A stretch of DNA of 64,000 bases from Legionella quateirensis (GCF_001467955.1 NZ_LNYR01000038.1:39227-103226), one strand, 5' to 3'. Numbered from the stretch's first letter, positions 23,884-33,651 are shown. Translations and numbers: made by a program. The notes: generated by a model not told the origin, from the letters alone.

Positions 23884-24680
23884 GCTTCGGGATACATTGC
23901 TTTAATGGCAGCGATATCTTTTTCACTTAAATGAGTTCGCTGCCCAATTTCTACTCCATCAGTTAACGGAATAATAGTCTTTTCACCATTTTTAGAAAAG
24001 GCAAAAGTACCGTAGTGCATAATGGATTGATAGTCATAAGCACCAAAATCTTTACCATCTGTTAATTGCTGTTCAAAATTATGTTTGTATTCATCATCTA
24101 TGTTTTCCCATACGATGCGTACATAGGAATTTCTATCAGCTCTTGATTGCTCATGCCATAACCCAAGAGCATGGCCAATTTCATGTACTGTATTCATTGT
24201 GGTACATCGTGGCGCTAAATTAATTTCCTGTTTTCCCCCTTTTTTACCCACATATGAAGAACAGGTAGTACCCTCTGCATGAATGAACGAAATATAATCA
24301 CGGTGTTCATAACGATTTTTAGAGGTCAATTCCAGAAATTCCAGATTGGTGTTTTTTTGCCAATGATCTATAGCTTGATAGATGGCTAATTTGTTCATAA
24401 ACGGCAAATCTTCAGCAACCTCATAAGGCACAATACCATTAGGCCAACGAGATCCACCTGCTTTAGGAGTAATAATGGCACCCTGATTGTTCAGATTGGC
24501 TACTTTTCCAATGAGTATATCCCCTTCAACTACCGCAAATTCGTTAATTTGTTCGTAGATAATATCTCGGCTACCCATTACTGGGTCAGCAATGGTGACA
24601 TGCCCCAGATTTGCTGCGTAAGTTGAAGATAAGAAGAAAACGGAACCAATAAAACAATTAATCCTTAAACCATATTTCAT
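23880..24680 (-). CDS. legP: Astacin-family zinc metalloprotease, LegP-like
   Basis: A 266-aa M12A peptidase, a family much commoner in animals than bacteria. The zinc site HEIGHALGLWHEQ is at residues 166-178 (H166, E167, H170, H176) and the Met-turn SIMHYG at 219-224 with the downstream Tyr. There is a hydrophobic N-terminus ending near TYAA (residue 23) that reads as a signal peptide. LegP (lpg2999) in L. pneumophila is a reported Dot/Icm substrate; the name follows family and context. Its signal peptide is unusual for a direct type IV substrate and leaves type II export possible. Confidence 0.88.
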   Translation of the reverse strand: MKYGLRINCFIGSVFFLSSTYAANLGHVTIADPVMGSRDIIYEQINEFAVVEGDILIGKVANLNNQGAIITPKAGGSRWPNGIVPYEVAEDLPFMNKLAIYQAIDHWQKNTNLEFLELTSKNRYEHRDYISFIHAEGTTCSSYVGKKGGKQEINLAPRCTTMNTVHEIGHALGLWHEQSRADRNSYVRIVWENIDDEYKHNFEQQLTDGKDFGAYDYQSIMHYGTFAFSKNGEKTIIPLTDGVEIGQRTHLSEKDIAAIKAMYPEA

Positions 24681-24771
24681 AAAATATCCTTATTACTTGA
24701 AAAACCAAGAACAGTTTATTGAAAGGCTATTCCAAATTCTATGGCCAGGATGAAAAATAAATCATGAGGGA

Positions 24772-25842
24772 TTATCGATACAGTTCTCTATATTTTAATT
24801 GTCTTCGGTACTCTACAACGCGTTTATCCATTATTAAACGCCAGAGCGGGGGTATTAAAGCCAGTACTATCATACCCAAATATCCTGATGGAAGCTGAGG
24901 GCTTTGTTCCATATGACGCAAAATCTGATAAGGACGACCACCATAAGTATGATGATCAGAATGACGTTGTAAATGAAAAAGTATGGCGTTGGTTAACCAG
25001 TGATTGGCATTCCAGGAGTGATAAGGACTGACTTTTTCATAAAGTCCATTTTCCAGTTTATTTCTCTCCAGTCCATAATGTTCAATATAGTTAACCAGTT
25101 CAAGAGTCATGATGGCGGTGAAGGACTGTACTATAAAAAATGCGAGTACGGATATTCCGCCCAGAAGCAAACAAAGTATACTTATGATAAGTGGAACTGA
25201 AAGTATCCACCAGAAATGATTATGAAAACTCCAGGTTGAATATCCCTTTTGATGCATACGTTTCTTTTCCAGATGCAAGGCTGATTTAAAAGAACCAATC
25301 AATGTTCTGGGTATGAATTGATAGAAACTTTGCCCTAATTTTGCCGTTGCTGGATCTTCTGGCGTGGCCACACGAACGTGATGTCCTTTAACGTGTTCGA
25401 CAAAAAAATGACCATAGCATACGCACACTAATAATGTTCTACTCAGAAGTTGTTGAGTGCGATTGTTTTTATGCATTAATTCATGGGCTAAATTGATCCC
25501 CGCTCCACCTGATATGAGTCCTATCGACAGTGTAAAACCAAGCCATTCATTCCATAACAAATGTTGGGTGCTAATTACATAAGCGGCATAAGTGATCATA
25601 ATAATCTGTGCCGGCACATAGGCATAGGTGAGGTATTTATAATAATTGTCTTGAATGAGTTCTTGTTCCTGTTCCTTTGATGGGTTGGATGGATCATGGA
25701 CAAAAATGTCGATCAAAGGTATTAAAATAAAGACGATTGCAAATGGAAGAAAACTGAACCATCCTCCAAGATGAAGGCCAATAATGGGTAGAGGAATTAA
25801 TAAATACACCATTAAAAAACTTAATTTTTTTAGTGAAGACAT
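24772..25842 (-). CDS. AlkB-like alkane/fatty-chain membrane hydroxylase
   Basis: A 356-aa membrane di-iron enzyme of the fatty acid desaturase/hydroxylase superfamily. Histidine boxes HELMH (120-124), HVKGHH (150-155) and LQRHSDHHTYG near 290 match alkane 1-monooxygenase (AlkB), including the LQRHSDHH motif that separates AlkB from desaturases. About six TM helices. No rubredoxin gene is adjacent. The substrate could be an alkane, fatty acid or lipid chain. It lies 91 bp downstream of legP's start on the same strand. Confidence 0.85.
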   Translation of the reverse strand: MSSLKKLSFLMVYLLIPLPIIGLHLGGWFSFLPFAIVFILIPLIDIFVHDPSNPSKEQEQELIQDNYYKYLTYAYVPAQIIMITYAAYVISTQHLLWNEWLGFTLSIGLISGGAGINLAHELMHKNNRTQQLLSRTLLVCVCYGHFFVEHVKGHHVRVATPEDPATAKLGQSFYQFIPRTLIGSFKSALHLEKKRMHQKGYSTWSFHNHFWWILSVPLIISILCLLLGGISVLAFFIVQSFTAIMTLELVNYIEHYGLERNKLENGLYEKVSPYHSWNANHWLTNAILFHLQRHSDHHTYGGRPYQILRHMEQSPQLPSGYLGMIVLALIPPLWRLIMDKRVVEYRRQLKYRELYR

Positions 25843-26053
25843 AGCTGAACTCTACTTTATCTAACTTAATTAATTATAGCCTATAGAGACCCGATCCAGC
25901 TTGACTTAAAAGGACATGCGCTGGTTATTTGCGGACATTTAGTGCTCATTTTTAGGAGTTAGGTTCGCTATGATTGAAAATGAATACACCTTAAGGCACT
26001 AAAATGCCTAAAGCGATAACCTTTATTAATTCATTCAATTCAAAAGAATGATG

Positions 26054-26905
26054 TCACGAGTTTTTCATTTTTAAAGCAGCCTCGTAGAGTTCGTTCTTAT
26101 TCGCTTTGGTAATTTTACAGGCAATTGAAACAGCTTGTTTCAATGGAACTTCTTGTAATAAAACAGCAAGTATCTCCTCATTTGATTGGTGATTATCAAG
26201 TGCAGGGCGTGGGGGAATAATTAAGACAAACTCTCCTTTGGTATGGCCTGGGTCTGCTAATAACCATTTTTTTATTTCAGATACGGTGCCTGTTACAAAT
26301 CGCTCATAAGTTTTAGTCAGTTCTTTCGCCAAAACAAGTTCGCACTCTTGGCCGTACGATTCTGAAATATCCTCAATACACTCCAGAATTCTGTGCGTTG
26401 ATTCATAAAAAATTAGCGTATGCGGTTCGGTTTGTAATGATTCCAGTTTGCTCTTTCGTGCAGTTTGCTTTGCAGGAAGAAAACCTAAAAAGATGAAAGA
26501 ATCACAGGGTACCCCTGCTGCACTAAGAGCCGTAATCAACGCACTGGGTCCTGGAATTGGACTAACAGGAATTAAGTGCTGACGTGCAAGTTTTACTAAA
26601 GGATATCCGGGATCACTAATTAAAGGGGTACCTGCATCACTAATTAAAGCAACGGTTTTGCCACTCAGTAGTTGTTCAATTATTTGTTTACTTTTCTCAC
26701 TTTCATTATGCGCGTGCAGAGAACTTAAATTATTTTTTATTCCCAAAGCTGTGAGTAGCTGTATTGAATGTCGTGTATCTTCTGCAAGGATGAGATCTAC
26801 TGATTTTAAAATATTAAGAGCTCTTAAACTGATGTCATCACGGTTTCCAATTGGAGTCGCAACTATATAGAGAGTTCCTATGCCTGTTGCTAGAGAGTTT
26901 GTCAT
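26054..26905 (-). CDS. rsmI: 16S rRNA 2'-O-ribose C1402 methyltransferase
   Basis: SAM-dependent tetrapyrrole-methylase-fold enzyme for 2'-O methylation of C1402 in the 16S rRNA decoding centre. The 283-aa product has LYIVATPIGNRDDISLRAL, LAEDTRHS, LISDAGTPLISDPGYPLV and IPGPSALITALSAAG, all diagnostic. It is divergent from lpoA, the same arrangement as rsmI (yraL) / lpoA in E. coli. Confidence 0.97.
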   Translation of the reverse strand: MTNSLATGIGTLYIVATPIGNRDDISLRALNILKSVDLILAEDTRHSIQLLTALGIKNNLSSLHAHNESEKSKQIIEQLLSGKTVALISDAGTPLISDPGYPLVKLARQHLIPVSPIPGPSALITALSAAGVPCDSFIFLGFLPAKQTARKSKLESLQTEPHTLIFYESTHRILECIEDISESYGQECELVLAKELTKTYERFVTGTVSEIKKWLLADPGHTKGEFVLIIPPRPALDNHQSNEEILAVLLQEVPLKQAVSIACKITKANKNELYEAALKMKNS

Positions 26906-26945
26906 AGTTTATCCTCTTCGGTTATTGCGTATTTGGCGAATTAAC

Positions 26946-28757
26946 ATGTTTCTAAAATTATTTAATTTTCGTATTTTCTTCTTACTGGTCTCAACTTTTT
27001 TACTGTGTCAGTGTACTAAAACCGTTAATTCATCAGAACCTGTCGTAACGGTTCATAAAAAAGTAACAAATCCTTATAGTATGCCTACTGCAACTTATCT
27101 TGCATTGGCAAAAAATGAAGAAGGCTACAAGAAACAAAGTCTTTTATTAGCCGCTGCAGGTCGTATGATTTCTGAAGGACAATGGCGGCAAGGCTTAGCC
27201 ATTTTAGCACAAACAAGTGAATTAACTGATGATCAGATGAATGAAAAAACTTTGTTATTAGCAAAAGTTGATGTGATCCGGGATCAACCTAAATCAGCTT
27301 TAGTTAAATTAGCTACGATTAAACAATTAGAAAGCCTTTCCAGTTATCATCAAATTCAATTTCATGAATTATTAGCCCAATCCTATCGATCAACAGGAAA
27401 TCAAGTAGAATCGGTGATGGAACGAATAAAGCTGGAGTCATTATTGACAGAGCAGGACCTTCAGATTAACAACAGAAGGACTCTATGGTTAACTTTAATC
27501 AATTTACCTCAGCCAGAATTAAATACAATGGCTGCAGAAGCAGCAGATAGGTCTGAATTACAAGGATGGCTCCAGTTAGCTATAATTTCTCGAAAATATC
27601 GAGATAATCCAAAATCCCTACTTGCAGCTCTGGATCAATGGCAATCACACTTCGATAATCATCCTGCCAATAATATTCTTCCAAATCCTCTGGACAGTAT
27701 TGCTGATAAAATGATTGCCAAACCGAAACATGTAGCATTATTACTCCCTTTGAGTGGCCCACTTTCAGGTCCTGGTAAAGCGATACGTGAAGGATTTATG
27801 GCTGCTTATAAGGCCAGTAATGGTGAAGAAACAACTCAGGTAAAAACTTATGATACTGCTAAAGGTGAAATCACCGAACTTTATCAAAAAGCCATTGAAG
27901 AAGGTGCAGAATATGTTGTTGGTCCCTTGACCAAAAATCAGGTGGCTGCTGTAGCAGTGCTGAACCACCCTGTACCTACCCTGCTCCTGAATGATTCAGA
28001 TGCCAGTGTACAGGATAATTCCTATCTCTTTGGCCTTTCTCCTGCTAACGAGGCCAGTCAGGTGGCAATTAAGGCTCGAAGCAAGGGGTATCACAGAGCA
28101 TTAATTATTGCCCCAAAAAATGATTGGGGTAATGATGTAACCAAGGCCTTTATAAATCAATGGACGAATAATGGTGGCAAAATTGTTGATACCTTTTTAT
28201 ATGGCACCAACGATGATATGAATAAGAAAATGAAGGATTTTCTAAAAATTTCTGAAAGTCAGGCAAGAGAACAGCAATTGAAACAGGTTTTGGGTCAGAG
28301 TCTGCAATCCTTAACAAGCCGAAGACAGGATTTTGATATGATCTTTTTATTAGCATATCCTTCAAAGGCGCGTCAAATTATGCCCTTGTTAAAATATTAC
28401 TATGCAGGTGATGTACCTGTCTTTGCTACATCAAGTGTTTATGGCGGAAACGCAAATGCTTTAAAAGATAAAGATTTGGATGGTGTTATTTTTTGCGATA
28501 TCCCTTGGGTATTTTCCCATCAGATGGGTACTAGAAATTGGCCAGAGCAATTTAATAGTTATAATAGACTTTATGCTTTGGGAATGGACAGTTATGCATT
28601 AGCAACTCAATTAAATCAGTTAATTTTATTTCCCGCAGATGGATCTATGGAGTCTAACGGAACCTTGTATTTGAAGCCTTCACAGCAAGTCGCGCGAGTT
28701 CTTGAGTGGGGGCAGTTCAGACAAGGTCTGGCTCACTCATTAGGCAATACGGTTTAA
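26946..28757 (+). CDS. lpoA: Penicillin-binding protein activator LpoA
   Basis: Outer-membrane lipoprotein that stimulates PBP1a. The 603-aa product from the ATG at 26946 starts with a lipoprotein signal ending at LLCQC. It has an N-terminal TPR-like region (about 40-250) and a C-terminal periplasmic-binding-protein fold beginning KHVALLLPLSGPLSGPGKAIREGF. An in-frame start at 26880 would put 22 non-signal residues in front of the lipoprotein signal and was rejected. Head of the lpoA-yraN-diaA-BON-BON series. Confidence 0.93.
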   Translation: MFLKLFNFRIFFLLVSTFLLCQCTKTVNSSEPVVTVHKKVTNPYSMPTATYLALAKNEEGYKKQSLLLAAAGRMISEGQWRQGLAILAQTSELTDDQMNEKTLLLAKVDVIRDQPKSALVKLATIKQLESLSSYHQIQFHELLAQSYRSTGNQVESVMERIKLESLLTEQDLQINNRRTLWLTLINLPQPELNTMAAEAADRSELQGWLQLAIISRKYRDNPKSLLAALDQWQSHFDNHPANNILPNPLDSIADKMIAKPKHVALLLPLSGPLSGPGKAIREGFMAAYKASNGEETTQVKTYDTAKGEITELYQKAIEEGAEYVVGPLTKNQVAAVAVLNHPVPTLLLNDSDASVQDNSYLFGLSPANEASQVAIKARSKGYHRALIIAPKNDWGNDVTKAFINQWTNNGGKIVDTFLYGTNDDMNKKMKDFLKISESQAREQQLKQVLGQSLQSLTSRRQDFDMIFLLAYPSKARQIMPLLKYYYAGDVPVFATSSVYGGNANALKDKDLDGVIFCDIPWVFSHQMGTRNWPEQFNSYNRLYALGMDSYALATQLNQLILFPADGSMESNGTLYLKPSQQVARVLEWGQFRQGLAHSLGNTV

Positions 28758-28787
28758 ATTGACTGATTGAACCAGAGGAATAGTAAT

Positions 28788-29147
28788 TTGAGCACCCTAC
28801 ACACAGGACGGATTGCTGAACAAAAAGCATTATCGTATTTATTGGAACAAGGCCTTAAGTTGGTGTGTCAGAATTATTATTGTCGTTTAGGAGAAATAGA
28901 TTTAATTATGCGAGAAGGGAATTATCTCGTATTTATTGAGGTACGCTCCCGTTCGAATATAAAGTTTGGCGACGGAATTGCAAGTGTTACTTATGCGAAG
29001 CGTCAAAAAATAATTAAAACCACTTCGCATTATTTGCTTAAACATAAAGTACAAGAGCGCAACCCCGTACGCTTTGATGTCATTAGTATTGATGGGAGTT
29101 CAGGGCATATTACCTGGCTTAAAGACGCTTTTAACGCCGATTATTGA
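28788..29147 (+). CDS. yraN: YraN family (UPF0102) nuclease-like protein
   Basis: Predicted Holliday-junction-resolvase-like fold protein of unknown role. The 119-aa product from TTG at 28788 (AGAGGA 8 bp before) has GEIDLIMREG and FIEVRSR, the PD-(D/E)XK-like core of the family. An upstream TTG at 28767 lacks a ribosome binding site. It lies between lpoA and diaA as in E. coli. Confidence 0.92.
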   Translation: MSTLHTGRIAEQKALSYLLEQGLKLVCQNYYCRLGEIDLIMREGNYLVFIEVRSRSNIKFGDGIASVTYAKRQKIIKTTSHYLLKHKVQERNPVRFDVISIDGSSGHITWLKDAFNADY

Positions 29148-29166
29148 AAATGAGAAGGTTTATAAA

Positions 29167-29766
29167 ATGGTTCAGTTGGAAGAAAGAGTAAGACATCTTT
29201 TTGGTGTGAATATTGAAACAAATATTGCTGTTGCAGACGCATTGTCGGATTGTATCGCTAAAGCGGGTCAACGTTTGGTTAATTGCCTGCTGGGTGATGG
29301 GACAATATTTGTATGTGGCAGTGGGGGGTCAAGTGCGAATTGCATGCATTTTGCCAGTTCTATGTTGAATCATTTTGAAGTAGAAAGACCGCCTTTACCC
29401 GTAATTAATTTAAGCTCTGATGCAACCTGTCTCGGCTCGTTTGCGAATGAACATCATTACGGTCAGGTGTTTGCGAGGCAGATTCAGGCATTAGGTCAGG
29501 AACAGGATGTATTGTTGTTACTTACCACTTCAGGCAATTCCGACAGCATGCTCTATGCACTGCATGCAGCAAATGAGCGAGGTATGGATACTATTGCATT
29601 AAGTGGGCGAGATGGTGGCGTTCTGGCCAATCATCTGGGTCCAGAAGATATAGAGCTGCGTGTGACTTCAGACAGCGCAGCTCGAATAAGAGAACTTCAT
29701 TTGTTCATATTACACTGTTTTTGTGATTTAATTGATCAGTCTTTATTTGGTCAGGTTTTAGGATAA
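29167..29766 (+). CDS. diaA: SIS-domain protein DiaA (DnaA initiator-associating)
   Basis: A 199-aa SIS (phosphosugar isomerase) domain protein with CGSGGSSANCMHFASSM and TTSGNSDSML. GmhA (sedoheptulose-7-phosphate isomerase) is a close relative, but the position between yraN and a BON lipoprotein gene points to DiaA, which binds DnaA and promotes timely initiation. Start ATG at 29167 with GAGAAGG upstream; the longer frame from 29074 overlaps yraN and was rejected. Confidence 0.88.
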   Translation: MVQLEERVRHLFGVNIETNIAVADALSDCIAKAGQRLVNCLLGDGTIFVCGSGGSSANCMHFASSMLNHFEVERPPLPVINLSSDATCLGSFANEHHYGQVFARQIQALGQEQDVLLLLTTSGNSDSMLYALHAANERGMDTIALSGRDGGVLANHLGPEDIELRVTSDSAARIRELHLFILHCFCDLIDQSLFGQVLG

Positions 29767-29769
29767 AAA

Positions 29770-30342
29770 ATGAACATAAACTCCAGATTAAAATCAATAG
29801 TTGTTTTATTGGTGAGTACCATGCTAACCAGCTGTGTAGTCGCTGTAGTAGCTGGTGCTGCTGCGGGAATGGTCTATGACAGACGAAGCGTCACTACAAT
29901 GGAAGCAGATGCCCGATTATTTCATGTAATTCATAAAGGTATAGTCTCAGATCCTCAATTTAGAAATTCTCGTATACTGGTGACCAGTTTTAATCGGGTT
30001 GTTTTATTGGTTGGTCAAACGCCCACTGCTTCCTTGCGTGTTGTTGCCGAGAGGATTGCGCAGAATACGCCTGGGGTTAAGCGAGTATATGATGAAATAT
30101 CGGTAGATAACCCCCTTCCATTGACTCAACGATCTAAAGACTCTTTGATTACTGGTCAGATTAGAAGCAATATGCTAACTAAAAAAGGGTTGGAGTCCGG
30201 TTCGATTCGTATAGTTACAGAAAATGGTGTTGTTTATTTAATGGGGATCGTTACACCAGAGCAAGCATCATTAGCAGTTGATGTTGCACGTCGAATAAAT
30301 GGTGTAAGAAAAGTCGTTAAAATTTTCCAATACATTCGATAA
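29770..30342 (+). CDS. BON-domain lipoprotein, DolP/YraP-like
   Basis: A 190-aa protein with a lipoprotein signal and lipobox LTSC, a VVAGAAAGMVYDRRS segment and two BON domains (about 45-115 and 120-190), the organisation of DolP (YraP), an outer-membrane lipoprotein that maintains envelope integrity. It starts 3 bp after diaA, the E. coli diaA-dolP order. Confidence 0.9.
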   Translation: MNINSRLKSIVVLLVSTMLTSCVVAVVAGAAAGMVYDRRSVTTMEADARLFHVIHKGIVSDPQFRNSRILVTSFNRVVLLVGQTPTASLRVVAERIAQNTPGVKRVYDEISVDNPLPLTQRSKDSLITGQIRSNMLTKKGLESGSIRIVTENGVVYLMGIVTPEQASLAVDVARRINGVRKVVKIFQYIR

Positions 30343-30343
30343 A

Positions 30344-30928
30344 ATGCGAAAACAGGGACGTTTTATATTGGTGTTACTTATCCTGGTCTGCAGCCTGTCT
30401 GGCTGTATTGGTACTGTATGGACTGGCGCTACCCTACTTTATGATAGACATGATGTGTACAAAAAATTGAATGATTACAATTTATTGGCAGAAGTTAACC
30501 GGGTTTTGGCAGTAAACAGGACATTTAATAACTCAAGTTGTGTCCTTGATATTGCGGCATTTAATGGTGACATTCTGATTGCTGGGCATGTGCCCACCAA
30601 TGAATTGCTTGAAGAATTAAAACAGCGTTTAACTAAGGTAAAACATTACAGACGCTTGTTTAATGATGTTCATGTGAGACAGGTTTCCTCTAATAGTGTT
30701 GAGGACAGTTGGATTACTACCAAAATTCGAAGTCAGATATTTGCTGATGATTCTATAGATCCGGATGCATTTAAAATAATAACTTCCGATCGTATTGTGT
30801 ATTTAATGGGGGATGTCAAACCAGATCAGGCAGCCAAAGTCATTAAAATCGCAAGATATACTACCGGCGTTGAACGAGTGGTTAAGATGATGAGGTATTT
30901 TACTTATCAATCCGCAAAACAGATTTAG
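30344..30928 (+). CDS. Second BON-domain lipoprotein, paralogue of the preceding one
   Basis: A 194-aa protein with lipobox LSGC and the same architecture as its neighbour: a TVWTGATLLYDRHDV segment aligned to the VVAGAAAGMVYDRRSV segment and two BON domains, including matching ITTKIRSQ and IVYLMGDVKPDQAAK stretches. Tandem duplication with strong divergence is the simplest explanation. Two bases separate the genes. Confidence 0.88.
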   Translation: MRKQGRFILVLLILVCSLSGCIGTVWTGATLLYDRHDVYKKLNDYNLLAEVNRVLAVNRTFNNSSCVLDIAAFNGDILIAGHVPTNELLEELKQRLTKVKHYRRLFNDVHVRQVSSNSVEDSWITTKIRSQIFADDSIDPDAFKIITSDRIVYLMGDVKPDQAAKVIKIARYTTGVERVVKMMRYFTYQSAKQI

Positions 30929-30931
30929 GAA

Positions 30932-32095
30932 ATGAAAGAATTGGATAAATTTTATAGGCAGTATCTTCTAAAGAAAATTTCAATTGTTTTGATTATCGCG
31001 TTAATTGGTTTTATTTTTATTGAATTATTTTCACGTTGGGTGGCAGCTACCAGCACAGCTTATTTTGGCAGTCGATTGGATTTCGATCAAAAAATGCTGG
31101 TGGCAGATTCAGTTAATGGTGGAGTCGTTGCTATTGGAGATTCAATAATTGCACGAAGTTTTTATCCGGAGCTTTTTTCTGCTGCATTGTCAGAAAAACT
31201 ATCGATATCTTATCCATCCTATAATTTAGGAGTCACAGGCGCCAATTTAAATGAACAAATCGCTACCTTGCGCCATCTCTTAAAGCGAAAAGTGAAGCCC
31301 TCTTTAGTTGTGATCGATGTACCAATTCACGCACTTAATGTGAATAACTATTACACTTACGATCCTGATACAGTGAAACACCCGCTACAATTTTGGGATA
31401 ATAACTCAGCTGATTACTACACTCGTTGTGAAGTAAATCAACAAATTGCTGTTTCGACTAAAATCTATTGTCAATTAGCTCAAAAATTTTATTTTATCAG
31501 GATGCTTAGTTATTACCATCATCAAATACTAACTGGTGGTAAAAATTTATTGCACACACAAAATCAAAGATTTTCTAATTTAATTACCTATTATCCAGTT
31601 GTTTCCTATATGGGATTTTCACCTATTTTCAATGTTCTTAATCATAAAACCGCGCATACAGATTTTTTATATCAAGCAATGATTAATACTTATGCGAATG
31701 ATTATAAAGTTTATAAATTGGGCGCGGATAGATATGATCAATTAATTGATGAATGTAATAAAAATTCAGTAAATGTGGTGTTGGTTTTAATGCCGCTGTA
31801 CCAACCGGTTATGCGGAAGGTTCATGATCATTTTTTACTACCTGATAATAAAACGATAGCTAATGCTCTGGACAAGTACGCTAAAGAAAAGAACATAGGA
31901 TTTGTAAATTTATTTGAGGAACTGCAGGCTCCAGAATATTTTCAGGATCCTGTGCATTTAAATGTAGATGGGGCAGTGCAAATTACCAAGTTATTGGCAA
32001 AGAAATTATTATCAAAAGATTTTACTTATCCAGAAGGTTATTTAGATTCAGATTTTTATCAATACATGCAAACAGAGGAAGAAAATAAATCATGA
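30932..32095 (+). CDS. SGNH-type hydrolase, partner of the MBOAT protein
   Basis: A 387-aa protein with one N-terminal TM helix (about 15-37) and an extracytoplasmic SGNH fold: GDS motif in VAIGDSIIARS and the catalytic DxxH in DPVHLNVDG. Such proteins (AlgX/AlgJ/PatB-like) act with MBOAT acyltransferases to O-acylate glycans outside the inner membrane. It overlaps the following MBOAT gene by 4 bp. Confidence 0.85.
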   Translation: MKELDKFYRQYLLKKISIVLIIALIGFIFIELFSRWVAATSTAYFGSRLDFDQKMLVADSVNGGVVAIGDSIIARSFYPELFSAALSEKLSISYPSYNLGVTGANLNEQIATLRHLLKRKVKPSLVVIDVPIHALNVNNYYTYDPDTVKHPLQFWDNNSADYYTRCEVNQQIAVSTKIYCQLAQKFYFIRMLSYYHHQILTGGKNLLHTQNQRFSNLITYYPVVSYMGFSPIFNVLNHKTAHTDFLYQAMINTYANDYKVYKLGADRYDQLIDECNKNSVNVVLVLMPLYQPVMRKVHDHFLLPDNKTIANALDKYAKEKNIGFVNLFEELQAPEYFQDPVHLNVDGAVQITKLLAKKLLSKDFTYPEGYLDSDFYQYMQTEEENKS

Positions 32096-33534
32096 ATTTT
32101 GTGACTTTTCAATTTATTTTATTTTTTTTAATTTCTTTCGCTATTTTTATAAGTCTTAAAATACAGTATCGCAAATATTTTTTATTGGTTTGCAGTTACG
32201 TTTTTTATGGTACGTGGAGTGTTCCATTAATCGGGGTAATTCTTGCCTCTACCTCAGTGGACTATTATTTAGGAAAAAAAATATACAACAGTACTTCAAA
32301 TAAGTTAAGAAAATGGCTTTTAACACTATCAATAGTGATTAACTGTACTATTCTTATTTATTTTAAATACACTAATTTCCTTTTAGACACTACATATACT
32401 CTGGGTTCTCTTTTGGGATTTGAACTATCCATGCCCAGGGAGCTTCATATCATTTTACCTTTGGGAGTTTCATTTTATACATTTGAAGCCATAAGTTATA
32501 TCTGTGATATTTATCGAGGGGAGAAGCCTGCTTCAAGCTGGTTGAATTATAATTTTTATATTATGTATTTTCCTCATTTAATTTCAGGTCCGATTGTACG
32601 GTATAAAGAACTGTACAAACAATTTGAAGGTACAATTGCACTACCTGAGTTTTCACGAATTAATGAAGGTTTAAGTCTGATTCTATATGGATTCATTTTT
32701 AAATTAGTCATTGCTGATAGTGTTAGTGTTTTAGCAGATCCAATATTTAATAATTACCAGAATGCGACTCATATCGACTCCTGGTTAGCGAGTATTGCAT
32801 TTACAGTGCAAATATATTTTGATTTTTTAGGTTATACACATATTGCCAGAGGAGTTTCATTATTCTTCAATATAAAATTACCACTGAATTTTAATCATCC
32901 ATATAGTGCAGTGAATATAAGTGATTTTTGGCAAAGATGGCATATGAGTTTGTCACTTTGGATTCGCGATTATCTCTATATACCCTTTGGTGGCAGTCGA
33001 GGTACTCTAGCTAGAACAGTTAATAATTTGTTGATCACTATGTTCATTGCCGGACTATGGCACGGTGCTTCCTGGAACTATGCTCTTTGGGGGTTATACC
33101 ATGGTCTGCTTTTAGCTGTTTATCATATATACAAAACCAATTTTAAAAATAATAGTAATACTTTAGAAAACAAAAAACGCAGATTTGTTTCCATTCTGTT
33201 TACTTACCTCTGTGTGGTATTTGGCTGGGTGCTGTTCAGAACGACTACATTTGATCAAGCAATCACTCTTTTACACAAAATGATAGATATACCGGGTATA
33301 TATCACGAGTTTAAGTTGAGTCATTCTCTAATTGAATATAAAGACTCTGTATTATTAATTATTTCGCTTATTGCTCTTTGTTTTATCGGGCCTTTTGCAA
33401 AAAAAATGGAGACCGAAGTTCTCTCAACGTTACAACCATTATGGATAAAAAAGTTTAGCTATATATTTGGAATGTTGTTGGTGCTTGTTTTTATGTTTTC
33501 GCCAGCGAAACCATTTATTTATTTTGTATTCTAA
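32092..33534 (+). CDS. MBOAT-family O-acyltransferase (AlgI/PatA-like)
   Basis: A 480-aa polytopic membrane protein. Diagnostic features are LPLGVSFYTFEAISYICDIYRG, FPHLISGPIVRY, NISDFWQRWHMSLSLWIRDYLYIPFGGSR and the catalytic histidine in GLWHGASWNYALWG. This family moves acyl groups across the inner membrane to acceptors such as alginate, peptidoglycan or teichoic acids. With the SGNH partner it forms a two-gene glycan O-acylation unit; the acceptor is unknown, peptidoglycan or LPS being plausible. Confidence 0.92.
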   Translation: MNFVTFQFILFFLISFAIFISLKIQYRKYFLLVCSYVFYGTWSVPLIGVILASTSVDYYLGKKIYNSTSNKLRKWLLTLSIVINCTILIYFKYTNFLLDTTYTLGSLLGFELSMPRELHIILPLGVSFYTFEAISYICDIYRGEKPASSWLNYNFYIMYFPHLISGPIVRYKELYKQFEGTIALPEFSRINEGLSLILYGFIFKLVIADSVSVLADPIFNNYQNATHIDSWLASIAFTVQIYFDFLGYTHIARGVSLFFNIKLPLNFNHPYSAVNISDFWQRWHMSLSLWIRDYLYIPFGGSRGTLARTVNNLLITMFIAGLWHGASWNYALWGLYHGLLLAVYHIYKTNFKNNSNTLENKKRRFVSILFTYLCVVFGWVLFRTTTFDQAITLLHKMIDIPGIYHEFKLSHSLIEYKDSVLLIISLIALCFIGPFAKKMETEVLSTLQPLWIKKFSYIFGMLLVLVFMFSPAKPFIYFVF

Positions 33535-33573
33535 CGATATTACTTTATATGGTTCAGGGTTAAAACTTATAAT

Positions 33574-33596
33574 ATGGCCTGATCAAATCAGGCCAT
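33574..33596. terminator. Hairpin between MBOAT gene and small minus-strand ORF
   Basis: ATGGCCTGAT / ATCAGGCCAT with a 3-nt loop, 40 bp after the MBOAT stop and 56 bp after the end of the small minus-strand gene. Possible two-way terminator; no long T tract. Confidence 0.5.
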
Positions 33597-33651
33597 CAGC
33601 TGCACGTCCAATCCAGGAAGTGGCTAACCTGGGAGGATAAGATATACTTTA

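Noticed and set aside
29074..29166. Extended N-terminus of diaA inside yraN
   Set aside because: It overlaps yraN by 74 bp in another frame; GAGAAGG before ATG 29167 gives the normal SIS-protein length.
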